DNA of 64,000 nt from Ilyonectria destructans (GCA_020740775.1 JAHEWK010000035.1:310001-374000); one strand, 5' to 3'; shown: positions 23,504 through 34,450, numbered from the stretch's first letter. Made by a program: numbers and translations. Notes: generated from the letters alone by a model not told the origin.

Positions 23504-24820
23504 TTGCACCTAAGAAAAAAAAGAGTTAAAAAAAAGAGCCTGTTAAGGCCCAGTGGCAGCTTACTGCTGCTTCTTCTTGTTCTTGTTCTTGGGCATGCGA
23601 ACAAGCCAGTACAGGAACAGAGCGCCGACAATGTTGACCAAAATGTACACCATTCCGAGAACGTCAAGAAGCGTTGGATCGAGCAGGGCATCTGGAAAGA
23701 CGAGTGGAACAACGACAACGAGCCTGATGGGCGGTGGAAGCACGAGGAACCGCTCGAGCTCGAGTCCGAATCCGAGACCGATTCGGAGGCAGAACCCGAG
23801 CCTGTTTTCATACTTGGGCTGAGGAAAGCCGATGCGAAACCGAGACGACCGAAGGGCGATGTAGAGATGCGACGGATTGCGGAACGACGACCCATGCGAG
23901 AGCGCGAGCGCGAGGCGTCTCGTCCATATTACCAGTTTTTCTACCAGGTGTTAAAAGCGCGCAAACGAAACCAAGACGAATCGAGAGTTGAAGGAGTTCC
24001 CACCGAGGACTCTGCCGATATCAATACGAAGGCTTACGAGAATGTGAAGAACACCTGGATCAAGAGAGGGATTTGGAACAGGAAATGGGGTGTGCTGCCG
24101 GGCATGTCGTGGAAGCATGAACATCCTCTCGAGGATCTAATGGCTGACGATCCTGTTTTTGCTCAAACAAACGGGCTAGAGGACTGCGGCCATGTAGCGA
24201 GAGAAGCGCCTCCGAGCGCACCTCCGAGCGCGCCTCCGAGAGGGCTATTCGGGTCCCCTTCGCCTATCCAATCGAGTCACAGCCAAGCGTCGGGTGTCCA
24301 GCCAGAACTACCCGTGGCCATTGATCCAGCTGGTTTACAGAATGGCAATGGCAACCACTCGTCTCCAGCACCGCGGACACGACACCGCCTCACACAGAGT
24401 AGACAGGAACCCTCTGCAGCGGCGCAGCGGCCACTACGAGGCGGCGCGAGAGAGACATCCCGCGACGGTCGACCAGAAGCACGCGCATCTTTTGGACCAG
24501 TCAATCCATCCAAAGTCTCCAAGACTCCAAGAAAGAGAGTGCCAGCCCCTCGACGACCACCGAACGCCTCTGGGGAGACGCCGTCTGCTCCAATGCTGCC
24601 GCGAAGGAGCAAACGCTTACAGGAGGCAAAGCCCAGCACAGCTGAAGACCCAAGCGGAATTGCTTCTACGGATTCACTCAAGGGTATGGCCCGAACAAGG
24701 CCGAAGGGCATTATGGCTGGTGGTCCGAAGTCCGCAGGCTCCACGAAGCCTCGCGGAGTATCCAAAAGACGGCGTTTGAGTAAATTTACAACGCGGTATC
24801 GGGCGAAGCAGAGCGACTGA
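23504..24820 (+). CDS. Hypothetical protein with a duplicated WKHE module
   Basis: A long open frame ending at TGA 24820. There is no ATG near its 5' end, so the first exon or start is unresolved and the first coding base shown is only where the frame opens. A hydrophobic run (SLLLLLLVLVLG) may be a real signal segment or intronic. Two copies of one module are visible: ENVKKRWIEQGIWKDEWN...RWKHEEPLE and ENVKNTWIKRGIWNRKWG...SWKHEHPLE. Between them lies an acidic tract and a basic tract (RERERE). The C-terminal half is Pro/Arg/Lys-rich and disordered, with several nuclear-localisation-like clusters (RRSKR, SKRRR). Family unknown to me. Similar fungal proteins of unknown function probably exist. 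Confidence 0.6.
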   Translation: MHLRKKRVKKKSLLRPSGSLLLLLLVLVLGHANKPVQEQSADNVDQNVHHSENVKKRWIEQGIWKDEWNNDNEPDGRWKHEEPLELESESETDSEAEPEPVFILGLRKADAKPRRPKGDVEMRRIAERRPMREREREASRPYYQFFYQVLKARKRNQDESRVEGVPTEDSADINTKAYENVKNTWIKRGIWNRKWGVLPGMSWKHEHPLEDLMADDPVFAQTNGLEDCGHVAREAPPSAPPSAPPRGLFGSPSPIQSSHSQASGVQPELPVAIDPAGLQNGNGNHSSPAPRTRHRLTQSRQEPSAAAQRPLRGGARETSRDGRPEARASFGPVNPSKVSKTPRKRVPAPRRPPNASGETPSAPMLPRRSKRLQEAKPSTAEDPSGIASTDSLKGMARTRPKGIMAGGPKSAGSTKPRGVSKRRRLSKFTTRYRAKQSD

Positions 24821-25197
24821 TTTGATGGCGGCTCTCATGGAATAGCCAGCTTACTCGAGCGCTTGCTCGGCTTGGAACCGTGCCGCTATCTTGGTTCCCT
24901 CCTGTTCAAGCCCTCCATGCCCATCGTTGGCAGCTGAGGAAGGCAGGACATCCCAGGCAACGGTCGCGGCCGCGGTCGCGGTCGCGTTTGGGAACGGAAC
25001 ACGCATGGACGCTAGTCGGGTGACTATTGCCCTTCAGAGCCTGTCAACCAACCATTAGCCGCTTAGACATAGCAGGGTAATGTGAAGACTATGTCTAAAT
25101 CAAGATTGGCGATTCCCTCATTTGGCTGGACGATATACTACAGCCAATCGCATCTCATCTGATGGCATCATGTGCTGCAGGGCAGGGCTGGCAGGCG
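24821..25197. other. Gene-free stretch
   Basis: Only a short GGTCGCGGCCGC-type repeat near 24960-24990. No gene supported. Confidence 0.4.
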
Positions 25198-25500
25198 CTA
25201 ACCCGGGCAGCGATGGCCGCACGGCTCAAGCCGCCGGGTGCACGGGAGGTTGCACCCGCCCTCGGGGCGCTTTCTCTCAAAGTCGTTGGTTCGGAGCAGG
25301 GGATGGCACGTCTGGATGATGGGGACAACACAAGGTGGGCTCAGTGCTGATGGCATCTGCCTGGGTGAGCTGGCCGTGGACATCGACTCACATCGGGACA
25401 TGGAGATAGGTCTCGGCGTTTCCGATCAGGTACATACCGTGCTGGGCCCGGCTGAGCAGCACGTTGGTGCGGTTCTCGGTGCGTAGGAAGCCGACCTTGC
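25198..25500 (-). pseudogene. C-terminal fragment of an NFX1-type zinc-finger helicase
   Basis: The minus strand shows VGFLRTENRTNVLLSRAQHGMYLIGN, the last motif of SF1 (Upf1-like) helicases of the NFX1/ZNFX1 type. After a frame change it gives the first NF-X1-like finger, GGCNLPCTRRLEPCGHRCPG. Sequence on both sides is decayed. The helicase core is missing. Confidence 0.7.
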
Positions 25501-25520
25501 GCAGGCGCCTGAGATGCGTG

Positions 25521-25981
25521 CGGTCTCCCTAACGCGCGACGCGACCAGGATGCGACGAATACGCGGCCTATGCCAGGGTACAGCTCAACACTCGTGCAAG
25601 CGTAGCGAGCTTTTCAGGCACGCAGTTCTCAAACAGTGACTTGGTGATGTCGGCAACTCTGGTATCGTCCGACCGTAATCCATTTTTGCACAATTTCGCT
25701 GGCTGCATGCGCTGCACTACGCCTCCGCCAGCCATGGTCGTCGCAAACCACATTGTAATCGTCCAATTGTGATAATCAAGAGCGAGCGACAGAGCCTCGC
25801 CATCGTTGCTCTCGTCCATATCAAGTATTTTCCTCAGGATCTAAAGGATGAATTTAACATCTGGATAGATCGGATTTCCACACCCCAAGGGTAGGCTAAC
25901 GTTTCCACGCCGCCGAGGTAGAAAAGGTACCGCTGCCTCAACACGGTGAGTGTTAGCGCGCCAATTCAGCGTGACCTATGA
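25521..25981. other. Stretch without a supported gene
   Basis: A minus-strand open frame at 25568-25819 may be more of the decayed helicase, but I cannot match it. Nothing else is seen. Confidence 0.3.
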
Positions 25982-26335
25982 TCAGCAGGCCAAATAGGAA
26001 AATGGCCGAGGTTTTCCCAGTGTACAGATGGCAGTGACCATTTTCATTGGTTCATTTAAGTCAGACAGACCTAATACCCACCTCGCCTCTCCTACGGAGT
26101 ACTTGGATTTGGATTCAAACTTTTTGCATTCCACTGTATATGCTTCTTGAGTTTCATGAAGAATAATAACCCTCTCTCCAGTCCACATCTGGACGAACAC
26201 AGGTACCCGACCAAGGGTCATGACATACGTCCGCCGAGAATCTGGACTCCCATCGGACCAGAAACGGCCCCACCTAACTGAGACATTCTGTGGCTCATGG
26301 TCAACAATATAACAATAGTTAACTTCTACCGCCAA
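25982..26335 (-). CDS. Possible small ORF of unknown function
   Basis: A 117-codon minus-strand frame with mixed composition (NVSVRWGRFWSDGSPDSRRTYVM ... MWTGERVIILHE). It lacks an ATG. A hydrophobic stretch (IVFIVLAVEV) precedes the listed start after a TAA. It could be an internal exon or a remnant. Confidence 0.3.
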   Translation of the reverse strand: MAVEVNYCYIVDHEPQNVSVRWGRFWSDGSPDSRRTYVMTLGRVPVFVQMWTGERVIILHETQEAYTVECKKFESKSKYSVGEARWVLGLSDLNEPMKMVTAICTLGKPRPFSYLAC

Positions 26336-26444
26336 AACGATGAAGACAATGCGTTAGACACCCTACTACAGTGGCCTGTTCCAGATCGCTGCCTTCTGGC
26401 CAGATGTTAACCTCCCTAGTACTGGGAACATCGCGGTCAAGGTT

Positions 26445-27686
26445 CTAGGCGGCATCATCTAAACTGAAGACTGGACTCCATAGAATGAAGTCATCCATAT
26501 CTGTCACTCGGCGGATCGGCGACTGAAGCATATCCCGAACCTTTTTACGGTGGATGCGAAGGTCGGTACTAGTAGAAACGCAAGGAGGGTGGACGAACGG
26601 CTCGATCTTGGCGGTAGGCGTTAATGGTGTGAGCAATTGTTTGTCATGTGCCCGCTGCGACGGCGTGGAGAACGCCCGACTCAAATCAAACGACCAAGTA
26701 GAACCACCTTTAGCAAGGCCGAAAGGAGATAGCTGCCTCAGTCGAGCAATCTCTGCTTCGGCACGTCCACGTTTGATACTGAGACGGTCAGCCTCGGTAG
26801 TCAGCACATGCTTTGGTCGGATCGTAGTAGAGCCATACAAAGAGATGTAACCACTATCCTCCATGGATGCAAACTTCCGTTTGTGGGGTTGGGTAGAAGT
26901 GGATGGAGTCGAGTTGTGCGAGACAGAAGGACCGTTGCTTCCATGTTCGGCATGCCTAGCAACTGTAGGCGATGGGCGGATGCTGGTAGGAAGAGGCGAC
27001 GGGGTGGAAGCATCAAGGGGAAGCTCGCTATCGATAGACTTCTCTAGAAATTCTTCTAGAGCAGGGTTGTCCAAGATAGCAATATGTACATCGGACGACA
27101 ATTCCACGGGCGTTGGTGGAGTAGCCTCGGCTGTAGGAAGCGTCGCAGTCATCGCGGTCGTCGCGGTCGTCGCAGCCTGGCTAATGAGGACTGGCGGAGG
27201 GAGAGTGGGATCATCGATGGGAGCCAGGGTCGGCCGAGGGGATTTGTGGTGAGTGGACTTTATGGTATTCTTGACAGTCCGAGTGGACTTGCGTCCGCGC
27301 TTCGCGTCTAGGAACTGAGACTCGGCTCCTGCCTCGATACCCCAATAGCTGCCCTTTCCTGAATTTGGGTTCTGAATCTTGATAAAGCATTTGTGACGGC
27401 TCAGGTTGTGGCGGATACAGTTTTGCCAGCCAATTTCAGAAGCACTGTAGAAGGAGTAGTTGCCACTAATCCACCTATAGATCTCAGCAAGACCGAGCAT
27501 CTTCTTCGGGGATTGAAGGATGGCCATTACGATCAACTGCGCATAGCTGTGTGGAGGTTTGGTGCCAGTGTCTACGACCGGAGGGGACGAGTTGGACCGA
27601 GCCTTAGTGTTGTGGTCTGCCTTGATCTCCTTTTCAGCGGAGCGACTCGTATCGAGCCCCGCCTGCCATTGGGCTTCCGGTGGCAT
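26445..27686 (-). CDS. Forkhead-box transcription factor
   Basis: Single-exon gene on the minus strand, ATG 27686, 413 residues. The forkhead (winged-helix) domain lies near residues 43-115: KPPHSYAQLIVMAILQSPKKMLGLAEIYRWIS, then WQNCIRHNLSRHKCFIKI and GKGSYWGI. WQNCIRHNLS is the DNA-recognition helix signature. The rest is Ser/Thr/Pro-rich with several S/T-P sites typical of CDK targets, and a basic C-terminal part (RKKVRDML). Fungal relatives include Hcm1/Fkh-type and FhpA-type regulators of the cell cycle or development. The sequence alone does not place it. No FHA domain is present, which argues against Fkh1/2. Confidence 0.88.
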   Translation of the reverse strand: MPPEAQWQAGLDTSRSAEKEIKADHNTKARSNSSPPVVDTGTKPPHSYAQLIVMAILQSPKKMLGLAEIYRWISGNYSFYSASEIGWQNCIRHNLSRHKCFIKIQNPNSGKGSYWGIEAGAESQFLDAKRGRKSTRTVKNTIKSTHHKSPRPTLAPIDDPTLPPPVLISQAATTATTAMTATLPTAEATPPTPVELSSDVHIAILDNPALEEFLEKSIDSELPLDASTPSPLPTSIRPSPTVARHAEHGSNGPSVSHNSTPSTSTQPHKRKFASMEDSGYISLYGSTTIRPKHVLTTEADRLSIKRGRAEAEIARLRQLSPFGLAKGGSTWSFDLSRAFSTPSQRAHDKQLLTPLTPTAKIEPFVHPPCVSTSTDLRIHRKKVRDMLQSPIRRVTDMDDFILWSPVFSLDDAA

Positions 27687-28850
27687 GGTTTGATAGAGAT
27701 ATCGATCGTTGCGGGAGGCGGATATACTGGAGAAAACATGTTCTCCTTTCCATGTGCGGAGCTAGTGTCGATTGATTGCCAGTGAGCACAATTCCAGCGG
27801 CTGCACCAGATGGCTTCTCCAGGAGTATACCAGTGAGCAGGCTCTTGTAGGAGAGGGCCGATAGCAATTATGTTCAGCTTGTGTCCCAAGTGAAGATCTC
27901 AATCGAGGTTGTTCGCGCATCGATGGTCGATGGTTGTCGGGAGCAAAGTCGGGTTGTGTGGTTGCGAGCTTTATCGGCGGGCGTGGATTCGGGTTCGTTG
28001 ACGGTGGGTGTAGTCTGTATAGAGGAAATCTGGTCTTGGAGAGGTTGAATGTAACCGGAGGCTAGTACCTCCAAGGGGATGCTCATAGAAGTCAGGGTGG
28101 GCGATAGCAGGGTCGGAATTTCGCATCGGAAAGGGGTCGAGAGTCGATTCGGTGGCCAAGAAAATCCAGAGGAGCACGTGGCGGACGAATCATGGCCGCT
28201 GTTCTGCCTCGCGCAAGTACGGCTGGCGGGATGTCGAGGATCAAGGTCTCGGTGAGACAAGCCCAAGCAAGCTTGATCTGGGTCAAGGAATCATGCTACC
28301 AAGGCCCGGCTTGAAGGAGAGAGCCCGGGGCGGAGCTTGCAACGGCGCGCGCGCTTATCGCGCAAACGCGTTCGCGTCGAAGGAAGCGTTCAACGGCGCA
28401 CTGTCTGGGGCCGCGGATGAGGGGACGCCGGAATCTAGTTAATCTCCACACATGAGATGCGGGGGAAGGTCAACAGAGACCATTAATATTTAATTAGCTA
28501 GCGCCCTGTCCGACATGGCTCAATCCGCATCCCTGGACTCAAAGAGCATCCGGTACAATTTTAATTGTCAAATATACCTGGCCCACCAAACTAATTACTA
28601 ACATGGACGGCAGATTTGCCCGTGGCTTCAGTTGGCCTGGCAGTATTCTGTCTTGTCTGCGATACCTGTGTTACTGCCGAGAGCCCCCTCGCTCCATGTG
28701 TTGCCGACCCGCACTCTCACGCTCTCTTGGCTCTTGATATCCCTGGCTTGGTTCCGTCCTGCGAATTCTTTTGACCTTCTCCGCCGCACCGTCCGAGAGG
28801 AGTTCGTCCGTGCTGGAAGCGGCGTCTCGCAGGGCGTAGGAAAACAACAT
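27687..28850. other. Stretch without a supported gene, forkhead 5' side
   Basis: Includes the forkhead promoter and leader. Open frames on both strands (27874-28266 minus, 28152-28442 plus) have no recognisable domain and overlap one another. I do not call them. Confidence 0.35.
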
Positions 28851-30098
28851 TTATATTAGATTGCAAACTTGACAAGCAGGTGACTCCCAAACTCGAGCCT
28901 CGTCCCGCGGGCTGCGTACCGCAACGACGGTGCTATCATTGTCACCATCATTGTCACCGTCATTATCATCCGCATTGGCGTCGCCCTCGTTGTCCCGGCC
29001 ACAATGGTCACACGGCACCACCCCGACAACATCTCCGCATGTCTCGCCTGCCTTGCCGTCTATGAATGCTGCAATCACGGCCCGTCGGCACTCCGGCGTC
29101 GACATGAACGCCTCTATCTGTGCCTGGTTGACCTTGTCTACGAAGCTGCTGTGCTGGTCTGCCCACGGCGGCCGCCCATCGTGCACGATGACGGACTGGA
29201 CCACCTCGCCTGCTCGACGCCCGCCTCGCCCGGTCTGCTGCACAAAGTCCACGAGCCCGTACGGCTGCTCCATGTGCACCACTGCCACGATCCCGGCAAT
29301 GTCGTCGCCACGATCCACCGGTGGCTGTGCCCCTGACCCTCGGCCCACGCTGTCCGCACCCGCCGCCGGTCCTCCTCGCTCATGCCGCTGTGGTGGAAGT
29401 CGCACCCGATCTCGTCAGCCATCGCCTCGCACTGCTTCTGGGACCTGCAGTACACCACTCCCTTCTCCCGGACCTGAGCCGCCGCACCATCTCGACCGTG
29501 CGCTCCTCGACCGCCCCACGCCTCGGCGCCACCTGATCGACCTGGTACTGGCAGTTCGCCTTGGTCGTTCGATCCCGTATCGTCCGCGTTGTCGCCCCGG
29601 CACGAGCATCTCCTCCCGGAACCAGTCCTCGAGCACGGACGGCAGCGTCGCTGTCAGCAGCACCAACGGGCACCCGTATCGATGCAAGCTCCGCAGCTCT
29701 GCCAGCTTTGCCCGGTAGCTCGCGTCCATGATGATGGTGTGGCACTCGTCAACGAAGATCCGCTGCACCAAGCCTGCGGCCAGCAGCCCGTCCGCGTATG
29801 CTGTAAACTCCGGGCTCTGGACCACGTCGGCGCTGACGACCACGAGCCGTGCCGCCCGCGGCAAGCTCTCGCGCCCTGCGCTGATAGACGTCTTGAACTC
29901 GACGCAGTCAACCCCCACCTCTCTTGCTCGCGTCATCAAGTCCTCGATGAGCGCGACGAATGGCACTACAACGATGCTCGTGCCCGTATTCTTCATAATG
30001 CCCGGCAGCATGAACAGTATGCTCTTTCCAGCTCCGGTCGGCAGCACGCTGATGACGTTCCGCCCTGATTTAGCATCCAATATCGCATGCTCAAGCTA
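28851..30098 (-). pseudogene. RecQ/TLH-like DEAD-box helicase, frameshifted remnant
   Basis: The minus strand begins inside the gene at HAILDAKSG, then Walker A motif [23 protein letters not shown] (motif Ia), DECHTIIMD (DExH box), LVLLTATLP (motif III) and, after at least three frame changes, [58 protein letters not shown] (helicase C) and an acidic tail. The family resembles the telomere-linked RecQ-like helicases common in fungal subtelomeres and repeats. The frameshifts and missing 5' end make it non-functional. A related helicase C fragment is at 53268-53978. Confidence 0.78.
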
Positions 30099-30117
30099 AC
30101 CAAGTCATGGCATCATA

Positions 30118-31333
30118 CTACTCCAAATGTGACCATTCCGGGATCGTGCGTACCTGCTTCCACATGTACTTCTCTAACTTGTTGGCACACTTCACATACA
30201 GCGAATTCTCGCCATTGAATTGCCGACAGTTGTCGAAGATGAGCTGGGCGTCTTTAATGAAATCCTCAGGTGTCATGTACTGCTCCGCTTCCAGCCGGGC
30301 CTCCATAGTACTCAGGTCCATTGGTTCCTTAATGACTTCATAATAGTCGTTGACGTCGTCCTTGCTGACAGGCTGCCAGAATGGCCACGATGATTGATGG
30401 CTCTGGAGGTCATTTAGGAGATGTAGAAGCTGCTTGTAGTTCGGACCGTGACGCGATTGTCTGGCCAGCTCGTCCATAGCAGGTGACCAACCCGACGCCC
30501 GAATTGCGTCGATGGATAGGGGGTCAATGGGAACAACGCCGTTCTCCCACTGTTTCGGAGGTTGATGGACCACGTGGCTCTTACTAAGAGCCCGTATCTT
30601 GGCATGGACGCATTCCTTCTGCTTGAGGAGCATGCGGCCCAGCTCCAGGTAGCGAATCCTTGGGAGCATAGAGCACTGCATGAGAGTTCCGCCCTCATAG
30701 TCCTTTATACACCCCTTCCAAATCGAGTCATCTAACATGATCTCCTTTGTAAAACCCTGTTTCTTGAAATAGCCGATGGCCAAGTTGTCGGCGTAGGTCA
30801 GGAAATGCATCATGTTCGATGATGCCTTGATGTAGTCCTTCAGATGCGACATGAGGTGCGCCCCGTACCCCTTGACCTGCTCATCTGACAAGACGGCGCA
30901 GAAGACAATCTCGGCGAACTTGCGGTGCTTGAACGGCCGGTACGTGATGCCTCCCACTACTGCCAGCGGCTTCTTCACGATGGCGATGGACATGTGAGCT
31001 CTATCGTAGACGAGACGCGCGATGTAGCTCTTGGGCATCTCCGGCAGCTGCTTTTGGAAGACGCATTTCAACCCGCTCAGGATGATGAGACTCTCCGGCT
31101 CACCGTCATTGTTGACGACACGAAATTCTATCTCGCCGTTGCGTTCCTCAATAACTGCGGGCTACATGGCATGTTAGTCACATACACAGGCAGGGTACAG
31201 CGTTTCAGGACGGCAACACCTTCTCGGGAAGTGGAATGGGCCTCATCACCTGTCCCTCCTCTGCCGGGAGCGATGATGCAAAGTCAATGCGCTTGTCGCA
31301 GCTCGTGGCAGTCGGCGAGGAAGTATCCTCCAT
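30118..31333 (-). CDS. gcn5: GCN5 histone acetyltransferase with bromodomain, two exons
   Basis: Minus strand: exon 1 31333-31220 and exon 2 31161-30118, with a 58-nt intron (GTGTTG...GACTAAC...TGTAG, phase 0), giving 385 residues. The GNAT fold is complete: [22 protein letters not shown] (contains the catalytic Glu), [10 protein letters not shown] (acetyl-CoA pyrophosphate loop), [18 protein letters not shown]. The bromodomain follows ([28 protein letters not shown] ... [14 protein letters not shown]), with the acetyl-lysine-binding Asn. The ending IPEWSHLE is what I recall for fungal Gcn5. The protein is the SAGA/ADA acetyltransferase for histone H3 in the nucleus. A Mutator-like element begins 155 bp upstream of the start codon, so its promoter must be short or include the element. 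Confidence 0.92.
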
Positions 31334-31488
31334 CGTGTTACGTTTCGAGCCTTAACCAATGCCAAAAAATATCAGCAAAAGATCTGCCAAGCGAGAAGGC
31401 AGGCTGTAGAATTACCTCGATAGGCCGGGTTACGTGTACGACAGTTGATTGCGCTGAAACACTGAGCTTGCCTCGTTGGAGTGTACCC

Positions 31489-31571
31489 GGCCAGCAGTAC
31501 CTGCACCGCTAGGGGTGCAGCTACCAACACGTGACTTTTGCACCGCTAGGGGTGCAACCAAGATCCGTTAT
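31489..31571 (+). repeat. MULE left TIR (83 bp)
   Basis: Contains two copies of the near-palindrome TGCACCGCTAGGGGTGCA, with a CACGTG between them. The paired copies look like transposase-binding sites. Confidence 0.95.
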
Positions 31572-31679
31572 CTAAGAGGCATTTTTGGCCTTTGATAACT
31601 ACTGCAAATTGGCACTCAATTCAATGATCAACAGCTTCTACGGTATCAATTCAACTTGCTGTGCCTTTCTCCTGTTACA

Positions 31680-34238
31680 ATGAACCCAATTGAGGCTCCC
31701 CATTCCCTCCCTGCGGCTCCCCATTCCTTCCCTGAGGATGCCCTTCCTCCTGAAGGCGAATATGCCTCACGGGACGAAGTCCGTATCGCAATTAATGCTT
31801 GGGCAGCGCCACGAGGTTATGCCTTCGTGATCGGGAGATCCAGAATGACTGTCAGTAACAGAAGGGTAGTTACCTTTCTCTGTGACCGTGGAGGGCGCGC
31901 TCCTGCCTCTAAGCCTGGAGAGGAACAGCGTAATTCACGTCGTACGGGATGCCGCTTCTCTGTCATAGCAAAGGAAAGCATGTGTAAGACCGTATGGAGT
32001 CTGAAGCATCGTCCTGAGGCTGGCTTTGATCAACACAATCACGAACCAAGTCACTCTCAACGGGAACATCCAATTCATCGTCAGCTATCAGACCGGCAGG
32101 AAGCAACAGTCCAACAACTCGCCAATGCCGGCATTGCGCCAAAGGAGATTAGATCCTTCTTGCATACCAATCTACCTACATTTGCCACACAGCAAGATAT
32201 CTACAACTGCATTGCACGGGGCAAACGGAAGCTCACTCAAGGTCAAAGCAATATACATGCTCTTGCCGAACAGCTCAAATCCGAGGGCTTCTGGAGTCAA
32301 TTTAATCTTGACGAGAGTGGTAGAGTTGTGGCAGTGTTATTTGCACACCCGCAGTCACTGGCATACCTCAAATCATATCCTGAAGTACTTATATTGGACT
32401 GTACCTACAAGACCAATAAGTATAAGATGCCTCTTCTTGATATGGTTGGTGTTGATGCTTGTCAACGATCCTTCTGTATTGCATTTGCATTCCTTAGTGG
32501 CGAGGAAGAAGTTGATTATATATGGGCTCTTGGACAGCTACGGTATATGTATCAGCTTCATGAAGCAGCCCTTCCATCTGTGATACTCACAGATCGCTGT
32601 CTTGCCTGTATGAATGCTATTGCCTCTCCCTCTTGTTTCCCTGAGTCAATTGCAATGTTATGCTTGTGGCATATCAACAGAGCAGTACTAAGCTATTGTC
32701 TGCCTTCATTCACTCAGGGAAATAATCCTCAGGGATACGAAGAGTGGAAGGAGTTCTATAGCCATTGGCATGAGCTTGTAGCCTCAGTAACTGAGGACAT
32801 CTACAACGAGAGGCTTGAGAAGTTCAAGGAGCGTTACGTCCCTGACCATATCAATGAAGTGGGTTATCTTATGGACACCTGGCTTGATCTCTACAAAGAG
32901 AGGTTTGTCAAGGCATGGGTTAACCAATACCTTCACTTTGAGCAATATGTCACGTCACGGGGCGAGGGCATTCATCAGCTTATCAAATCTCACATGAAAT
33001 CCTCACAAGCTGACCTCTTTGCGGCCTGGAGGATTATCAAGCTTGTTCTGCTCAATCAGATTTCCGAACTCAATGCCAACCAAGGCAGGCAGCATATTAG
33101 CACACCTATTCGACTGTCTGGAATGTTATACAGCAATATATGTGGTTGGATCTCACACAAAGCCTTGTATAAGGTTGAGACTCAGCGGGAACGGCTATCA
33201 AAGGACCTATCTGTATGTACAGAGGTCTTCACTAAGACTCTTGGTCTGCCTTGTGCTCATATCCTTCAATCTTTACTGGCGCAGAAGCAGCCCCTTCAAC
33301 TGCATCATTTCCATTCACATTGGTATCTCCAACGCTCAGGAACCCCCCAGCTTATCGTTGAGCCACACAGTCAGTTTGATCGTCTTACAGCTAATTCGAC
33401 GCGGCCACCAACAAGCACACAGCGTGAGCCCTGTGTATTTGAAGCTGTTGAGAAATCAGTACGAACAAGGGCTCCGCCAACATGTTCGAAATGTCATGCA
33501 GAAGGCCACACAATGAGGTCTAAAATATGCCCCTTACGTTACGACCATCTATTGGAGGGTCGGGCTCCGGCTCAAGCTCCGCCTCAGGCTCAGGCTCCGA
33601 CTCAGGCTTCTGCACCAGCACACGCAGGAATGCATTCACACACTCGCTCTGTCACCCGCTCATTATCTCCATTATCTCTGACAGGATGCTCTGTGGTTTC
33701 CGAGACTGTATCCGAGACTATATCCGAGACTGTATCCAAGACTGGGGCCCGCATAAGAACACAGACAAAAACAACAACAACCACAAAAGCTCACCTTCCA
33801 CTTGCTCGAGCAGCTGGATTAGCGTCTCCATTACGAGCTGATGACCCCCGTGCTATCTTCCAAAGGTACAAAGGAGCACAACAAGCCTGGTATACCACAT
33901 TACCTCAGGGGGCCCTCAAGACTAATCAGCAATACCGTAAGGCTATGGGGCTGCCTCTACGTTACAGCAAAGCAGAATATGAATGGTGCCTCAACTACAA
34001 GCAAATGGGGAGTCGTTGTAGGGCGGGAAATAGCATCAGAGACTGGACCAAGGAGGAAATGATGAGTTATCTTGATTGGGATAAAGCTGAGAATGAGCGA
34101 GTTGAACAGAATGTAGGGATTGAGATGGCAGAGCAGCCTTTCTCAGGGCGGCGAGGGATGCGAGATATCTGGGATGCCGCTGAAAGAGATTTCGAAGTAC
34201 AGGCAAGAGTATATGGAGATAAGAATGCCCCCTGCTGA
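31680..34238 (+). CDS. MULE transposase
   Basis: ATG 31680 to TGA 34238, 852 residues in one exon. The N-terminus is a FAR1/WRKY-GCM1-like zinc domain (FLCDRG ... GCRFSVIA ... HNHEPSH). The central MULE catalytic domain has LILDCTYKTNKYKMPLLDMVG (first Asp) and SVILTDRCLACMNAI (second Asp), followed by LCLWHINRAVL. A SWIM-like GLPCAHIL...HFHSHW follows, then a CCHC-type knuckle (CSKCHAEGHTMRSKIC) and a low-complexity Gln/Ala/Pro repeat encoded at 33550-33610. No stop or frameshift is seen, and perfect TIRs suggest a recent insertion. It should cut and rejoin its own 83-bp ends. Confidence 0.93.
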   Translation: MNPIEAPHSLPAAPHSFPEDALPPEGEYASRDEVRIAINAWAAPRGYAFVIGRSRMTVSNRRVVTFLCDRGGRAPASKPGEEQRNSRRTGCRFSVIAKESMCKTVWSLKHRPEAGFDQHNHEPSHSQREHPIHRQLSDRQEATVQQLANAGIAPKEIRSFLHTNLPTFATQQDIYNCIARGKRKLTQGQSNIHALAEQLKSEGFWSQFNLDESGRVVAVLFAHPQSLAYLKSYPEVLILDCTYKTNKYKMPLLDMVGVDACQRSFCIAFAFLSGEEEVDYIWALGQLRYMYQLHEAALPSVILTDRCLACMNAIASPSCFPESIAMLCLWHINRAVLSYCLPSFTQGNNPQGYEEWKEFYSHWHELVASVTEDIYNERLEKFKERYVPDHINEVGYLMDTWLDLYKERFVKAWVNQYLHFEQYVTSRGEGIHQLIKSHMKSSQADLFAAWRIIKLVLLNQISELNANQGRQHISTPIRLSGMLYSNICGWISHKALYKVETQRERLSKDLSVCTEVFTKTLGLPCAHILQSLLAQKQPLQLHHFHSHWYLQRSGTPQLIVEPHSQFDRLTANSTRPPTSTQREPCVFEAVEKSVRTRAPPTCSKCHAEGHTMRSKICPLRYDHLLEGRAPAQAPPQAQAPTQASAPAHAGMHSHTRSVTRSLSPLSLTGCSVVSETVSETISETVSKTGARIRTQTKTTTTTKAHLPLARAAGLASPLRADDPRAIFQRYKGAQQAWYTTLPQGALKTNQQYRKAMGLPLRYSKAEYEWCLNYKQMGSRCRAGNSIRDWTKEEMMSYLDWDKAENERVEQNVGIEMAEQPFSGRRGMRDIWDAAERDFEVQARVYGDKNAPC

Positions 34239-34450
34239 AATTTGCACCAGTAACAGGAGACGCAATTGCTGTATATCATTTGAAAGAAAAAGAAAAGACG
34301 AATCTCCGAGTATAGCTTTGGTAATTCAATGGCTTGATTTGACGAAGTTGTTATTGAGTTCATATGCAGAGTGAAGTAGACTCGGTAGTCACTTATATAA
34401 GAATATGAGATACAGCCATAACGGCATGATATTGTATTAATTGAACTCTT

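Noticed and set aside
28152..28442. Plus-strand ORF near the forkhead gene
   Set aside because: No domain, unusual composition, and it overlaps an equally long ORF on the other strand.
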